Source of the DNA: Sphagnum compactum
Taxonomy: Eukaryota > Bryophyta > Sphagnopsida > Sphagnales
Assembly: GCA_965153455.1 (NCBI GenBank)
Contig: OZ234493.1
Location: 28,634,213-28,698,212 of the forward strand
Length of the DNA stretch: 64,000 nucleotides
Direction: 5' to 3'
Shown: positions 1 through 11,626 of the stretch, piece after piece
Numbering within the stretch: the stretch's first letter is position 1
Layout: each line of letters starts with the position of its first letter
Program-made: the position numbers and the translations under genes
Notes under the pieces: generated by a model
Database searches by the model: none
Seen by the model: the letters and a program-made list of their open reading frames with translations, nothing else
What the model was told of the DNA's origin: nothing

Positions 1-3000
1 TTTAAGTTGGAGAGGAAAATCAAACACACAAAATTATTTATAGGGCAAAAGAAAATTTAGATATTTTGAGCAAATGTGAGGGGTATAGTTTTTTTTTGTA
101 TTAAAAGATACATTTTGTGAATTTGTCCTTTAAGTTAAAAAGGCAAGTTAAATGATTTTTTTTTTTTTTTGTATCTTAAGGATTGTTAAAAGCTTGAACC
201 AACTTATCAAGATGGGTTAATTTGAATTTGCTTAGAAGATATTATTGCATTTTCATGTTTTTAGCATTGTTTGAAGGTTTGGAAAAGCTTGTCACCACAA
301 GTTTGTCAAATTTTCACATGAAAGCCGCCAAGGTCATGACTAATTGGTATAGCCCTTTTGGAACGAAAAAGAACTTGAGCTCAAACTTAATAGTGTGTAA
401 GTGAAACTCAAGTTGGCCTTTTGGCAATGAGTTTGACTTAGGGGTGCCAACATCTTGTTAAGTTAAATTTGTCAATGTGCTTACAAAATTAAACAAAATC
501 ACATGAGATTGAAATTTTTTCGATAATAAACATGAAACAAAAACTAAACTAAAATCTTATGAAAGATCATTTACACTTAGTTCACACCTTAAAGACCATG
601 ACCCTAGTTTAAACAATAACTTGTCAAATATGATCACCTCTAAAGGTAAGAAAAATATTGGATGGTTAAGAATAATGAATCAAAATATGAACTTTATCCA
701 CCAACAAACTTTGACAAACTTAAGAATAAATGTTCCAAACAAAGTTTGGTAGTTTGTTCAAAAATTGTTTTATGTCAAAAAATTTATCATTGTGCTAATC
801 TAAGAAAAGATGAATGAAAATTGTGTTAATTCGAAATGTGTGAATTATATTGTGTTTTATGTGGGTTGAAATAGGTTCCTAAAACATTATGTGAAAAGGA
901 TAGACTCCTACTCATTATTTTTATCTTTGAATGGATTTGGCATTAGTTAAATTTTTTTCATTAATTTTTTTTTCAAAAAATGGCAAAAATAAGTATAAAT
1001 AAAATTTCATCAGATCTAACACTTGAACCTTGGTTTATAAGGTCACTCATCCAAAATGACTAAACAAATTGGGATTGTTATATATTTGTTACAATGTACT
1101 ATCTCTTGTTAATATTATTGTCTATGTCGAATGTTTTAGAAAATAAAAAATTGAATGACAAAATTCAAGATTTAAAATATATTAATTATTTGGCAAACAT
1201 TTGCCGAATCCATTCAAGGATTACAATATCACATAGTTTATTTTAAAGTTATTCAAATAAATTTTAAAACGTGCAATTTAATTTATTTATTTTTATATTA
1301 GTTGCACAATGGGTGAAAGCAAATTATGGTGAATGAAAAATGTTAATACAAATCTTGTTTTTAAAAATTGTGTGTGTTTGAACTTCCATTGACTCAATAT
1401 TAAAAGGTTTTTTCATAAATTGTATTCATAATAACATATTCCAAAACCCAAAAAAAAGTGTCAAAAGAAATTACATTTTATATTAATATTAAATGATTAA
1501 TTTTTCTGAAAAAAAAAACTTATAACAACATTTTGGAAAGAGCAAATAAACTTGGCAAAGTACATACATACTTAATCATGTGTTGAATATGAATTGATTA
1601 CACCATTTCAATCCATGTGAATAGTTTCATTCATGTGATTTTAAAAAAAACATCCAAATGAAAATTTCCATTCCAATGAATGTAAGTTTGTGTAAATCTG
1701 TAAATTTTTTTTGTTGAAACATTATTCTCTTTTGAAAAGTAAGAAGGATTGTATTAAAGGCCTTGTGTTAAAAATTCATATTATGTGTTTGTCAAAACAT
1801 AGATGAAATGAAAGAAAAATTGTCCCCAAAATGATAATAAAATGCACTTTAAAAATGTACATTTTCTTGCCCAAGTTGGGGCCTACATATTGTGCTTTCA
1901 CCCTAATATCTCTATCCTACCATGCATGTTTTTGAAATTGTCATGCTAAGTTAGGGTTTGCTTACATATCATCTTACCTTCCTACTTAGTTACCTACATT
2001 GATTCATGTTTACAATTATGTGTTGACATATATGTCACTTGTAACTATAATGTGGGAAATTCAAAATGAACATGTGTTAGTATTTTTTGCTATAACATTA
2101 AGTATCATCACATGGAACAATGGTCGAATGATTAATGCTTTGGTTTGTGAGCATGAAGATGATTAATTTGATTCCGTTTTCAAACATTTTGTTCATGTTT
2201 TAAGGTGTACAAGTGGCCTACATCCCCAGGCCTACATTTTACATCCGTAGGAATTTTAGTTTATTAATAAATAATTTTAAATCATAATTATTTGATTTAT
2301 GCTACCCATAAATCAACATTAACTATCACATATTGAAAAGTTTGACATGACACAAAAATCGTCTTGACAAGAGCTACAATAAAATATTTACATGTTTGAT
2401 TTTGGTTTGATTTCTCAAATGTTATGAGCTTTTAAAAAGGGATTTTGAAAATTTCAAGAAAGTGCCAATGGGATGTTGTGCTCACAAACACATGTATAAT
2501 TTGGGGAGGTTAGTGCCTCGCATAATATTGTAGTACCTTTTCAGGTTTAGCACAATAGTGCCGCATGATTAATATAATTTGAAATTTTTGTTTTCGCACC
2601 ATAGTTTTTGATTTTGAAAATTTCAACATATAATAATTAAATAGAATAAAATCACAAATGTTCTAGGGTGTTGTTAAAAATGTTCATCCTTCCAAGCCAA
2701 TGACTTATCATCCATCCTAGTAGGTTAGTTAGGTCGTCATCATGTACGGTTAGTTTCATTTTAGAAACATATTATTACTTACAAGTTAATTGAAACCCAC
2801 TATCATTCACTTTTGTATAAATCAAAGAGACACCCTTGGAACCATCAATTAAAGATCCTCATTATATATAATTACTTGAATGAACCAACTTACTACCTAT
2901 GATTGGGAGATCACTCTTATATTTTAGGAAACACGTGATACAAAATGATATTTTTAATATGCTATGAAATAATGACATATTTAAAACATATTTTTTAGAT

Positions 3001-3180
3001 ATATTCTCAAAATAACTGATTAATACCCTATTTATATTTAAATTATAAATTATATTATTTTTCTATAGGTTACACCCTATATTTTTGTACACTCTATTTG
3101 TAATAAAATGGGAAGTGACCTCCCCAGGCTACCTATACAACTTTCTCTTAGGGGATCAATAAAAAATCATTATCATCAAC
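1..3180. other. AT-rich intergenic DNA, no gene seen
   Basis: This stretch is dominated by A/T runs and has stop codons in all frames. I see no coding exon, tRNA or clear repeat boundary. It is probably old, decayed transposon sequence, but nothing diagnostic remains. Confidence 0.6.
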
Positions 3181-3601
3181 ACTTAAAAAAGCATCCTTCT
3201 AGATATATTTTTGGTAATGCACTGAAACCTAAGCATAAGGAATCTGGCTATTTCTATTGTTTTCTTTGAAATCTGGTAACAAAAAGCCTTGTAAGACCAC
3301 TTTGCTATTGTGCATTTTGCTTTAAGTACTTTCCCCAAGAAAACAAAGACTGCTTTTAACAATACATGACATACTGATGAAAACCCCTGCTCAGATTTCT
3401 TTGGTTTTTTTGGAGGGCACATTACAGCAAACCAATTTTTGCTCCACTCTCTTGGGGGCAATTCCAAAAGCGGAATGCCCATTTAAAACAGATAGGTGGG
3501 CATTCCATTTTTTGAAGTACACATTCCATTTTTAAAATGGCCCCCTTCAAAAAAAAATTCCCTTTCATAAAGTTATCCTTAAACTCACCCTCTCTTGCAG
3601 T

Positions 3602-3690
3602 GGTATCCGTAAAGTAAGGAAATTTTATTAAATCTCAGTATGAAATGCTGAAACTCAGCATTTAATGCACAAGGTTCGAGAGTAATTATA
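3602..3690 (+). repeat. Copy of the 'GTATCCGTAAAGTAAGG' repeat
   Basis: The stretch from about 3602 (TATCCGTAAAGTAAGGAAA, then a run on 'AAACTCAGCATTTAATGCAC') closely matches 60055-60150. There the same sequence is one terminal inverted repeat of a short element. I find no matching right end near 3.7 kb, so this copy is truncated or its other end has diverged. Confidence 0.6.
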
Positions 3691-4202
3691 GTGCTAGTTA
3701 ACTTATCAATAATGTTTTGCATAATAACCACCAGTTATGCATAAGGATAAGTTATCAAATAACTAGTTGCTACTTGCCAATTCTCTTGCTAGTTTATGAG
3801 CTGTTTATGTGATTTTTTAAATAATTTTTTCCCCTGTATTTAAAAAAAAAAATCATAAACATGGCTTAGTAGCATTTTAGATTTGATAATCCACTTGGAT
3901 GACAACCGGGTCATCTGAATAGGTTATTAGATCTTGAAAATTCAATACCATACGATTAGGTTATTAACCAATTATATCACAAAATCAATAACTGATTGGT
4001 AGGTTATAAGTACCCAGTTGATAACCGGGTCAAAACTCAATAACATGAGAACACTGCATTTTACACTAAATAAACATACCTCCAAATACACTAACAAAAA
4101 TCTCGGAGGTATTTTTTGTGATTTTGTAAGGTGCCACTTCCAATTTTACTATTAAAGAAATTTTTTTATCAATGCTTTATAGCATGAAGGTCCATGGGTA
4201 TC

Positions 4203-4766
4203 TCATAACTTAGCCCGGAGCACATGTTGATATGGAGGGTAAAGCCGCATGGTGTGGCACTCCCAAAATAAGGGGCTTAGGATGAGGTGGTAACTGAGTT
4301 CAACCTCACATTTAAGAAAATGCTCCCCATCTATGAGATTTACCCATTGGAAGAAGCACAAGGCAAATATTAGGATTATCCTAAACCCTAAACCATGACA
4401 CACTTGGAGAAATTTTCTAGTGCATTTGAAGAACACTTTATATAACAATCCTCTTCCCTTGGTTCTCTCATGCCCAAAAAGAGTAGGGGATATTACCTTA
4501 TGAATGGGAGGGATCTTACAAGTGTTAAAACCCCTTGCACACATAAGATTTATGCCTCACGATCTATGAATGTTTGGGTTCGTGATAACATTTTCCTTGT
4601 GCTTTATGGGGGGGAGAGTAAAGGCCATGGGTGGCCGACATTTCCAAAATGTGTTCTATTTCACCCCTGGGCATTCCATGTCTTGAATTGCCTTGTTAAC
4701 AAGGGAGGAAAAATTACCTTGGAAAGGTGCCCTCAAATGACACTTAAAAAAATTGTAGCATGTCTT
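4203..4766. other. Less AT-rich segment, origin unknown
   Basis: Base composition here is more balanced than in the flanks and open frames exist on both strands (4203-4544 minus, 4470-4841 plus). I recognise no domain in either. The plus frame runs straight into the inverted-repeat element starting at 4829, so it is not an intact gene. It may be a transposon relic. Confidence 0.3.
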
Positions 4767-4841
4767 AGGGTAAGGTATTGTACTTACGTTAGAAATTCTC
4801 TGCCTGTGCTACAGCAACGTACGTACAATACCTTACCCTAA
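4767..4841. repeat. Short palindrome abutting the element end
   Basis: AGGGTAAGGTATTGTAC at about 4768 is repeated in inverted form as GTACAATACCTTACCCT at about 4824-4840, giving a hairpin with a loop of about 35 nt. Its right arm is also the outer end of the 4829-6216 element. It is either a second, head-to-head copy of the element tip or a rearranged insertion boundary. Confidence 0.6.
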
Positions 4842-5146
4842 CTAAGGTCCAGCTTCGTCATTAAAATAATCCTCAAAATAGTGAAATGAAATTTTGTGAA
4901 AATATGAAGTTGACATGTTGAAAATCCATCATAATTATCAAAAGGCTACATACTGAATAATAAATTTCACTACTCATATCACAATATTATAGTAGACAAT
5001 GGAAAAATATATAATTTCAAATTTTAAAAATGAATTCATTTTTTGCCCCAAAAAAAAATTAATTCATTTTTGTCAATGAAGAAACTGACCCTAGGCTATG
5101 TACATCAGAATAAATGGCCAATTCTGCCATGAAGACCACCTTGAAG

Positions 5147-5349
5147 CCTTGGGTGAACCAGCACCCACACTGGTACCATGGTAAAAGCCCCAAAATTGAT
5201 TCAAATTGCTTCTAAATATCCCATGCCAGCCTTAACCGAGGGTCTCTGACTCCTAACCAACCATTTTCCTGGCTTAATAAGGCCACTAAGAGGCCTAACT
5301 TAAAAAGGTGAAGGTTCCGGTATGGGTGCTGGTCCACCCTGGTCCCATT
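5147..5349. mobile_element. Nested ~200-bp MITE ('ACCAGCACCCA' family)
   Basis: Inverted repeats of about 30 bp centre on ACCAGCACCCA (5157-5167) and TGGGTGCTGGT (5323-5333), flanked by GGGTG and its complement. The same tip occurs at 60709-61078, so this is a dispersed family. It sits inside the larger 4829-6216 element and therefore inserted later, or the outer arms have captured it. Confidence 0.65.
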
Positions 5350-5392
5350 TGAAAAACTGTCAAATCAATGTCGAGTATGGACCTTTACAGGT

Positions 5393-5776
5393 GAGGGCAT
5401 GCAAGGACCCAGGCAGCCGTGCTCAGTATGCGATCCTACACAAAAACAAAATAAAGTTTCAATATGTGTCGGTTTGGCTCAAGAAATTGGTTTTGGCTCA
5501 GCACACTTTCGCAATTTGCAGTGGCTGGTAGAATGTGCGACCACGCTATCTACCAGCAGAAAAGAGTGTAATAAATATGATCTGACTTCTTCTGTTCAGT
5601 ATTTTTAGTTGGCCCCATCATCATGATTGGTCCAGGTGGTTTGTTATTAGTAGTCTCCCATCTACTTGCTTGCTGTCCTAGTTTCAGTTTGATGGGCGAG
5701 GTTGCAAAAAAGTAAAACTTGGATGTGAAAAAGTATTTTGGTAGGGTCACATATTGAGAAGCGCTGGAGGAGGCTC
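5393..5776. mobile_element. Nested ~380-bp MITE, same family as 52248-52613
   Basis: The right part (CATGATTGGTCCAGGTGG through GGGTCACATATTGAG and GAGGCTCTTA) aligns with 52448-52615. A degenerate inverted left end is visible (GCTCAGTATGCGATCCTAC at about 5425 against the complement of GTAGGGTCACATATTGAG). No coding potential. This copy is more diverged at its ends than the 52-kb copy. Confidence 0.6.
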
Positions 5777-6383
5777 TTATACCTTACTTACACTTTGTCA
5801 TCTGTTCCCTAGACCAAAAAGTTTGGTACTCTGTACACATGAGAGCAAGAAAATAGACACCTAGTGCAGTTGAGAAAAGGAGAAAAGTGAAAAGAAAGAT
5901 TTTGGGTTTTGGAAGGGAAGAGGGAAAAAGTGCAGCAAGTACCACCACCCTAGCCTAAGGTCAGTTTCCACATTGACAAAATGAATTTTTATTATTTTTC
6001 AAAAAATGAATTCGTTTTCTTTAATTTTGAAACTATAATTAATTTTTTCTATAAAATTTAATATTACATTGTGATATGAATAGCGAAAGTATTCAGAATG
6101 TAACCTATGATAATTAGGATGATTTTCAACATGACAACTTTGTATATATTTTCACAAAATTTCATTTCACTATTTTGAGGATTATTTAATGACGAAACTG
6201 ACCTTAGGGTAAGGTAGTTACCTATCAGCTGGTGGCACAAATGCTCTACCCTTTAAATTATATACATAAAGGAGGATAAATTCCACACTAAGTAGGAGGT
6301 ACCTGGGCCAGTTCCACACTAAGTATATTATTTTCAGAAGTGTTGAGACTTTGAGTCGCCACAAAAACAAAACAAAAAAAACA

Positions 6384-6420
6384 GACACACACACACACTC
6401 ACACCCACACACACACACAG
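6384..6420. repeat. (CA)n microsatellite
   Basis: A run of CA dinucleotides with two interruptions lies about 340 bp upstream of the start codon at 6758. Confidence 0.85.
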
Positions 6421-6757
6421 AGTATTCCACATATATTAAATTGAAAACATATGGCGATAAAGCACAGTGAAGAAGCTCAAGTGGATCCTTCACTAGTTAC
6501 GCCGGAAAAGTTTCTATGGTAGACACCAAGATGGCGCTAGAATGTAGAGATACCAAACTTTGGCCCATCACAAATTGGCTCCTGTGCGCTAGTAGTCTTC
6601 TACCCTGAAGGGCGGCACAGAGCCAAGAAAGGACTTCTTTGTACATGTGAGGGTACTGTTTGACAGAACAAGAAGAAGAGGTAGTTTGCAGCTGCATTGC
6701 TTTTTTTGTTTTTTTCGTTTTGTTTTTGTTTTTGTTTGTTTTTGTTGTTGTTGTTCC

Positions 6758-9285
6758 ATGGCCGTGGTGCTGGGCGTCGGTCGGTCGCTGGTTTGGACCG
6801 GAGTTGTGGCTTTCGTGGTTTTCGTGCTCTTCGCTGCCTACCAAGCCTCGACGATCTCCAACTCCCCGCCGGTGTTTCGTACATGGCAATCCAGAGTCAG
6901 CAATTTCGTCTACGGAGCCTGGAACGCATCCCCCGTGACTTCGGCGCCGTTTTTTTTCAATTCCAGATCTATCATCGGCGGTGCTCAGGTACCTTATGTT
7001 TGCTGTTTTGGTGCTTTGTGGAACAATCAAGCAATCAATCAATCAATCAATCCTCTGCAATCTTGTTGTTGTCGTGATTCTTATCACGATTCCTTATCGT
7101 TTCTTTCTCGATGATGCCACTGCTGCTGTGAAGGTTTCTTGTTTCTTGTTCTTGGTTGAGTTCTGCTGCTTGGAGTTGGAGGTAGTATCAAGAACCGGAA
7201 ATTCTTTTGTTTTCTTTGTGTCGTGTTTGGGTTGCGGTTGATGCGTTGCGGGGGGGAGCGATGGTTTGTTTCATCATCGGTTTCGGTAGCCGGAAAGTTC
7301 TTGGTGTCGATCCAGTTTGCAGTAGAGCCCCCCGAAAAACCTTTGGACTAACGAGGAGACTGAGTGTTCCAAAATCTCTCTCTCCACAGATGCAGCGGTT
7401 GGAAGACGACGGGGTTAAGGGAAAGAGGAGGAGAGTGGCAATTTGTTTGGTTGGAGCCGCCCGTGCCTTCGAATTATCGGGAGGGAGTCTGAAGAAGTAC
7501 CTGCTGGACGCTTCCACTGACGCTGATGTCTTTTTGCATTCGCCTCTAGACAAAGACTCCTACAAGTTCTTGATGTTGAAAGGTGTCTCCAATCTGACTG
7601 CTGCACACATCTTCATTCCTCAACAACTGCCAGAGTCCAATCTTCAGCGACAAGTCCTCACTGGTGTAAATTCACCAAATGGAATACAGGTCTGGCCATA
7701 CCAACCGAAAGGTTTATATCTTTCATTTCTTTTCCTCTCCTTTGTCTTCACTTCATTGAGAGGAGGTGGAAAGATGAAATCTTTGCTGAGAACCCATAAG
7801 AATACAGACCTTAGTACACTACACCACCAGTTTGGCACATAGTACTCTCAAGCCTCTCCTTTTCAGTTGCTTGCCTGCATGTGTGTGGATAACAACACAC
7901 TTCAATATCTGGAGTTCATTTTTTGGAGTCAGATCTTGAGATATTGTTGACGTTCTGAACTAAGAAGTTGCAGTGACTTTTTTCCGCATATTGGGTAGCG
8001 CTTCATAAGATTCCAGAGTTTGCAGGAAAAACATACCTATCATCACCTTCTACTGTATGTATGAGCAAGCTTGCATAAGACTGAATGTTGTTGGTACTAT
8101 GATAGTTTTGATCAGTTTTGCTTGAGAGACCTTGTTAGGACAGATAGTTAGATAGATATTGATGGTCTGAGCTATAAAAGTTTACAGTTGTTATGCATGA
8201 TCAGGGCTTGCTGCAGTACTTCAACTTGGTGGAAGGATGTCTGCACATGATAGAGAAACATGAGATGCAGCACAACATCACATATGGGTGGATTATCAGG
8301 ACCAGGGTTGATGGCTACTGGAATGGACAAGTTCCATCACTTGAGTCACTGGATCCAACTTTTTATTATGTTCCTTCTGGGTCCCAGTATGGTGGCCTCA
8401 ATGACAGGTTTGGCATGGGCAATGCAAATACTAGCAGGGCAGCATTGGCAAGACTCAGCTTGCTGCCATTGCTCCATAGCAGGGGTTTGAGACAGCTCAA
8501 TTCAGAGACAGCATTCAAAGCTCAGTTGGTTGAATCTCAGATACCTTTCAAATTTCTTGAACTTCCGTTCTGTATACTTACCACACGGAAGTACTCGTGG
8601 CCACCAGCCTTTTGGGGGGTCCCAGTAACTTCCATCACAACAAAGGGGCCTCTGAATGGCTCGAAATGCAGACCATGCACTCCCAGGGCTATGGGACCAG
8701 AAGCACAGGCTGTTGTTGATAAGCTGAGCAAGGGTTGGGGATGGCCTGGTCTTATTGAAGGCCTTCAACTTTGTGATGCCCAAGGCGACTGGGAACGACA
8801 CTGGGAAAGATTCTTTCCAAAAAGACCTGGGTTTGATGTTTCCCTTGACATGATCAGAATGCAAAACATGACTCTGGCCAGTTGTATTCAAGAGATTGAG
8901 GACTTTCAGCAGCAATGGGAGGTTTGGGATGCTCCACCAGCCAAAATAATATGTGAGCAAAGGTTCGTATTCAATATTCTTCTGTGGGCCTCACAGTGTC
9001 TCATTCTATTTTTGATGCTAGTTTCTGAATGTCCATGTACCTAGGAGAAGGCCAAAGGACTTTTTTCTAATCAGGGTTTGTGGCATCTTGGGTGTCTAAA
9101 CTGACCTTTGTCACTGGTTTTCTTTAGAGCAAAATATGTTTACTATCCACTGAGGCTTGACTTGCATAGAGATGGGTGGATGATGGCACGGCTCTTGTTT
9201 CATATGTAGGAATAATGAGAAAGAAATGTATCAAAGGCTAGAGAAGAAGAGGTTTACTAAAGATTTGAATGGTGATGCAGGTTGA
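6758..9285 (+). CDS. DUF7796-family type II membrane protein, glycosyltransferase-like (4 exons)
   Basis: Exons: 6758-6988, 7390-7689, 8205-8962, 9210-9285. They give 454 aa with GT-AG introns and consistent phases. The N-terminus is a short cytosolic stretch followed by a hydrophobic anchor at about residues 9-28 (WTGVVAFVVFVLFAAY), so the protein is probably a Golgi or ER type II membrane protein. Exon 2 begins the lumenal domain (RRVAICLVGAARAFELSGGS, then DADVFLHSPLDKDS). Exon 3 holds the most family-like part: GLLQYFNLVEGC, TYGWIIRTRVDGYWNG, SQYGGLNDRFGMG, LNSETAFKAQL, KCRPCTPRA. These fit the plant family annotated DUF7796. A glycosyltransferase role is suggested by the membrane anchor and the RVDG segment but is not proven. 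The C-terminus is basic and ends KDLNGDAG. Start chosen: first ATG before the anchor. Family assignment is from memory of plant homologues; the exon model is strong. Confidence 0.85.
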
Positions 9286-11582
9286 GTTAACTGATTTAGA
9301 AGGCAGTCTTATGCTGGCAGAGTTATGTGCATATGCTCATCACCTCTGGATAGATGCTGTAAGACTCCTGCATGCTTTCTGAACATACCATTCTTGTTGT
9401 CCACCCTCAACCTTTTTGTCATAATCAGGCACTTGAGGTTAAATGCTCAAAGGTTAATATGAGCAGTTTCCTGCCTTTTGCTTCCACCAATATAAATGGG
9501 ATTCCTTTGGACCTTTGAAAGTAGTCTTTAAAATCTCAATCAGCAACCACTTCTCTGACATTGGTTACTTGTGCAACTCCAAGATATGTGGTCCCAACCG
9601 TTCCACATGCCTCCAACCACCACCAGAATACTTTTCAATTGCTGAGCATTAAGGATTCTGGTTGTTTGCCCTACAGCTGAATAATTGCAAGGGAAAACAT
9701 GCTTGATGTGATGTGTTCCTGTTCATTCTTGTCATGTTTGTTTTGGATTTGCTGGAACTGACACACAATTGTTAACATTTGAAGTGTAATTATGGAGTTT
9801 CTCTGCAATCTGAGAAATTTGGCATGTTCATGTTTTGTATTGTGTTGCAGGGTGTAGATCATGGATCTAGCAACATTGACAGGAGCTTGGGGTATATTGT
9901 GACAATGTTGCAGGTACTTGCCTCCATAACAGCCCTTTATTCTGTTACCCTTAAATCATCTAGACAATTATGAGCATTTTTGTCTGAGCAGTGTCACATT
10001 CTGAGGAAATCCTTCATTATGGCCTATGCTGGAATGTGTTTGCTCTCATGTATTCTGGGAATGGCTCATTTCTCTTCTCTTCATTGTCACCATGAACTTC
10101 ATGTACTCCTTGAATATTCAGTTCTTCAAGTCTTTGTGGACATGGCCTTTTTTCCAAAAGCTTTGGAATTCTCTTGCAAATTGATTACATTGACTCTTGA
10201 AAGATTTTAGCTCAACAGACCAACTATGAAATTTTGTTCTTCAGATTTAAAAGGTGCTGCCCATGTTTGGTTATGATGAATCTGGTACTTACTTAGTAGA
10301 CCTGTGACTTTGGACAACTGTACTCATCAGTGAAATTCGGTACTCACAAAGTCTTGTTCTCTCTTTTAGTTTTCAATGTTGGAGAATTGACTCATGGCTG
10401 AAGTACCACATTTTTATTAGAATAGTTTAAAAGGTCAAAAGTTGTATGACACTGTTATCTTTTTGTTTCTGTTTCATATTTTCAATTTCGTACAGGTTGA
10501 CTTTTCCCCCATCAGGTGCAGTTTTGTACACCAAGTGACGAGATGACTCAGCAGCTGACAACCAGTGTCTACAGTTGGGCATAATTTCTCAATGCCTCTT
10601 TGATAGCTGAATCTCCACATATTTATTCATCATGGTCTTTTGTGGTATTTAGAAATCCTTGTCTCAACTGTGCCAGAAAATTTCCATTTCCAGGCTAGCA
10701 TGGCATCTACTCGCACCATTTTTGTTAGTTTGCAGTTATCTGCCCATGTCATGTTTCAATTAAGCTACTACAGTCAAATAGTGTCTTACAAGGGGACATG
10801 AAGCACACAAAGCACAAGATTCTGTGCTTCAGACTTCTTGTCAGGTTATCTTTGCTTCTAAATGTAGCTAATGTACAGGACTTCTGATTTCCAGCTTAAA
10901 CAAGCCAACCTGCTGTGTCCCAGGCAGTTGGTAGATGTTATCTAAACCCTAAACCCTCAACCCACACTTCACTACCCAATCCAAACCTTCAGTTTCAATC
11001 TCTAGTTTTTGGGTTAATCTTGTTCTTACCTTTCAGAAGTAAACAAATCTTTGTTTGAGTATGCATATTCTCTTCTGCAGGGGCACACACATATGACCAG
11101 AATCGGCACAGGAGTGTTACAATACAGTCCTTTGTCTGATGGTTGTAGCATTTCCACCCTCCAAATAGTAATTTCAACATGCCGGGGTCAGCAGGAGTTG
11201 TTTTGCCAATGACACTTCATTAGTCCACACAAACTTAGGTACCTGACTCCTGGAAACTCAAATGGTCAAATCTCTACAATATAAATGCAGTAAACCTGGT
11301 GGTATCTGCAGTATTATTTCTCTCAATAATCAAATAATAGACATGTGACTCCTCCTGGCATAAGGTTTCACAAGCATTAAAACCTGGCAGCTTTAGTTCA
11401 AATGCTTATGCCACCCTAGATCTCCACAAAAATTGTTTCAGTCAATAGAATCTATTCTCTTATTGGCAGCCGCTTGTTTTTCAAACAGTCAATACTTGAT
11501 ACCCTGTGATGAGAAGGGCATGGCATACTCTAGTGTTTAAACTTGGGATATATAAGTAGATGTACATACATATGTATGTACG
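9286..11582. other. Convergent intergenic region (3' flanks)
   Basis: Between the DUF7796 stop (9285) and the ACBP stop (11627, opposite strand) I see no coding exon. Composition is intermediate, with many TTTGCAG-like acceptors but no supported open frame. It probably contains the 3' UTRs of both genes. A telomere-like pair CTAAACCCTAAACCCT occurs at about 10943. Confidence 0.5.
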
Positions 11583-11610
11583 TGCGTGTGTGTATGTGTG
11601 TGTGTGTGTT
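11583..11610. repeat. (GT)n microsatellite
   Basis: A GT-rich run with a few interruptions lies just 3' of the ACBP stop codon, presumably within its 3' UTR. Confidence 0.8.
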
Positions 11611-11626
11611 CAGTTAAGGTTTCAGC

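Larger units (their letters stand above)
4829..6216. mobile_element. 1.39-kb non-autonomous element with ~270-bp terminal inverted repeats
   Basis: The left arm (4829 to about 5100) and right arm (about 5950-6216) are reverse complements over roughly 270 bp, with small indels. Both outer tips read TACCTTACCCTAA and continue through CTTCGTCATTAA / TTTCGTCATTAA and the shared string CCTCAAAATAGTGAAATGAA. There is no transposase inside. Long inverted repeats suggest a foldback or Mutator-like derivative. I could not identify a clean target-site duplication: the flanks CGTACAA and GTTACC do not match. Two smaller inverted-repeat elements lie inside it. Confidence 0.8.

Noticed and set aside
6697-7077. 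Alternative plus frames overlapping exon 1 of the DUF7796 gene
   Set aside because: Shadows of the real exon. Only the frame starting at 6758 gives a membrane anchor and joins correctly to exon 2.
8502-8960. 152-aa minus-strand open frame inside exon 3 of the DUF7796 gene
   Set aside because: Antisense shadow of a conserved exon.
10943-10960. CTAAACCCTAAACCCT as an interstitial telomere
   Set aside because: Only two units. Similar single CCCTAAA strings occur at many places in the window, so there is no evidence of a telomeric insertion.
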